The position numbers and the translations under genes are program-made. A stretch of DNA of 33,561 nt. Origin: Frankiaceae bacterium (GTDB lineage: Bacteria; Actinomycetota; Actinomycetes; JAFAQI01). Shown piece after piece: positions 33,395 to 33,561 of this stretch (within the stretch, counting starts at the first letter, position 1; every line of letters begins with the position of its first letter). The notes under the pieces were generated by a model. It was given only the letters and a program-made list of their open reading frames with translations. It ran no database searches and was not told the origin of the DNA. Location of the stretch: positions 1 through 33,561 of the forward strand of contig JAICMG010000016.1 of assembly GCA_025929365.1 (NCBI GenBank). Direction: 5' to 3'.

Positions 33395-33561
33395 CAGACC
33401 GGGGTGAGGGGAATGACGCTGCGACCGGTCGGGCCGACCTGGGTCTCAGTGCCCATCGACGGGCACACGCCGCAGTCGTAGCAGGGGCTCCAGCGGCAGT
33501 CGTCCACTTCGGCCTCGCCGATCGCGTCCTGCCAGTCGCCCCAGAGCCAGTCCTTGTCCAG
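33394..33561 (-). CDS. TIGR03960-type B12-binding radical-SAM protein (3' end only)
   Basis: Only the last 55 residues are in the window; the gene continues beyond base 33561. They read LDKDWLWGDWQDAIGEAEVD, then DCRWSPCYDCGVCPSMGTE and a short tail ending IPLTPV. The LDKDWLWGDW and CRWSPCYDCGVC patterns match the C-terminus of the radical-SAM partner normally found next to DUF2344 proteins. The cluster-binding CxxxCxxC region is outside the window. Confidence 0.88.
   Translation of the reverse strand: MDKDWLWGDWQDAIGEAEVDDCRWSPCYDCGVCPSMGTETQVGPTGRSVIPLTPV

Overview
The window looks like the chromosome of a high-GC, Gram-positive actinobacterium. Three things point that way: very GC-rich third codon positions with many GTG and TTG starts; the housekeeping order radical-SAM pair / rne / rplU / rpmA / obgE / proB / proA / nadD / LytR-like / rsfS / histidine phosphatase / tRNA-Ala; and an LPXTG-type surface protein. 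I cannot name the genus from the sequence alone.

Layout. Positions 1-4420 are the left flank: the 3' end of an MFS drug exporter, a Pro-rich membrane protein, a fused polysaccharide deacetylase-glycosyltransferase, and a secreted cupredoxin-like protein. Positions 4421-18113 are an integrated element of about 13.65 kb, bounded by a perfect 44-bp direct repeat that is the 3' part of tRNA-Ala(GGC). The intact tRNA is at 18072-18144 on the minus strand. Positions 18225-33561 are conserved housekeeping DNA, all coded on the minus strand: histidine phosphatase, rsfS, LCP/LytR_C protein, nadD, an LPXTG surface protein, VWA and MoxR partners, proA, proB, obgE, rpmA, rplU, rne, a DUF2344 protein and the end of its radical-SAM partner.

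The element carries a tyrosine integrase and an excisionase-like HTH protein. I found no replication or conjugation genes. Almost everything else resembles defence cargo: an AbiEi/AbiEii type IV toxin-antitoxin pair immediately upstream of a type I restriction-modification locus (hsdR-hsdS-hsdM plus a 245-aa protein of unknown function); a second, solitary AbiEi-like regulator divergent from a zinc-ribbon/NERD nuclease-like gene; and a TIR-domain protein followed by a small unknown protein. Each AbiEi-type gene has its own promoter-embedded inverted repeat, and the two operators differ in sequence. The AbiE promoter places the start codon at the expected transcription start, so its mRNA is probably leaderless. 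That promoter could drive the whole 7.9-kb toxin-antitoxin plus restriction operon.

The candidates I consider most likely to be undescribed are the solitary AbiEi/NERD divergent pair, the TIR plus small-protein pair, the fourth gene of the type I restriction operon, and the coupling of AbiE to restriction-modification. Two structural observations also stand out: degenerate copies of the tRNA-Ala 3' end at 280 and 3092, which suggest earlier insertions at the same tRNA, and a two-tier hairpin that fills the proB-proA gap. All functions are read from sequence motifs by eye; no database search was run.
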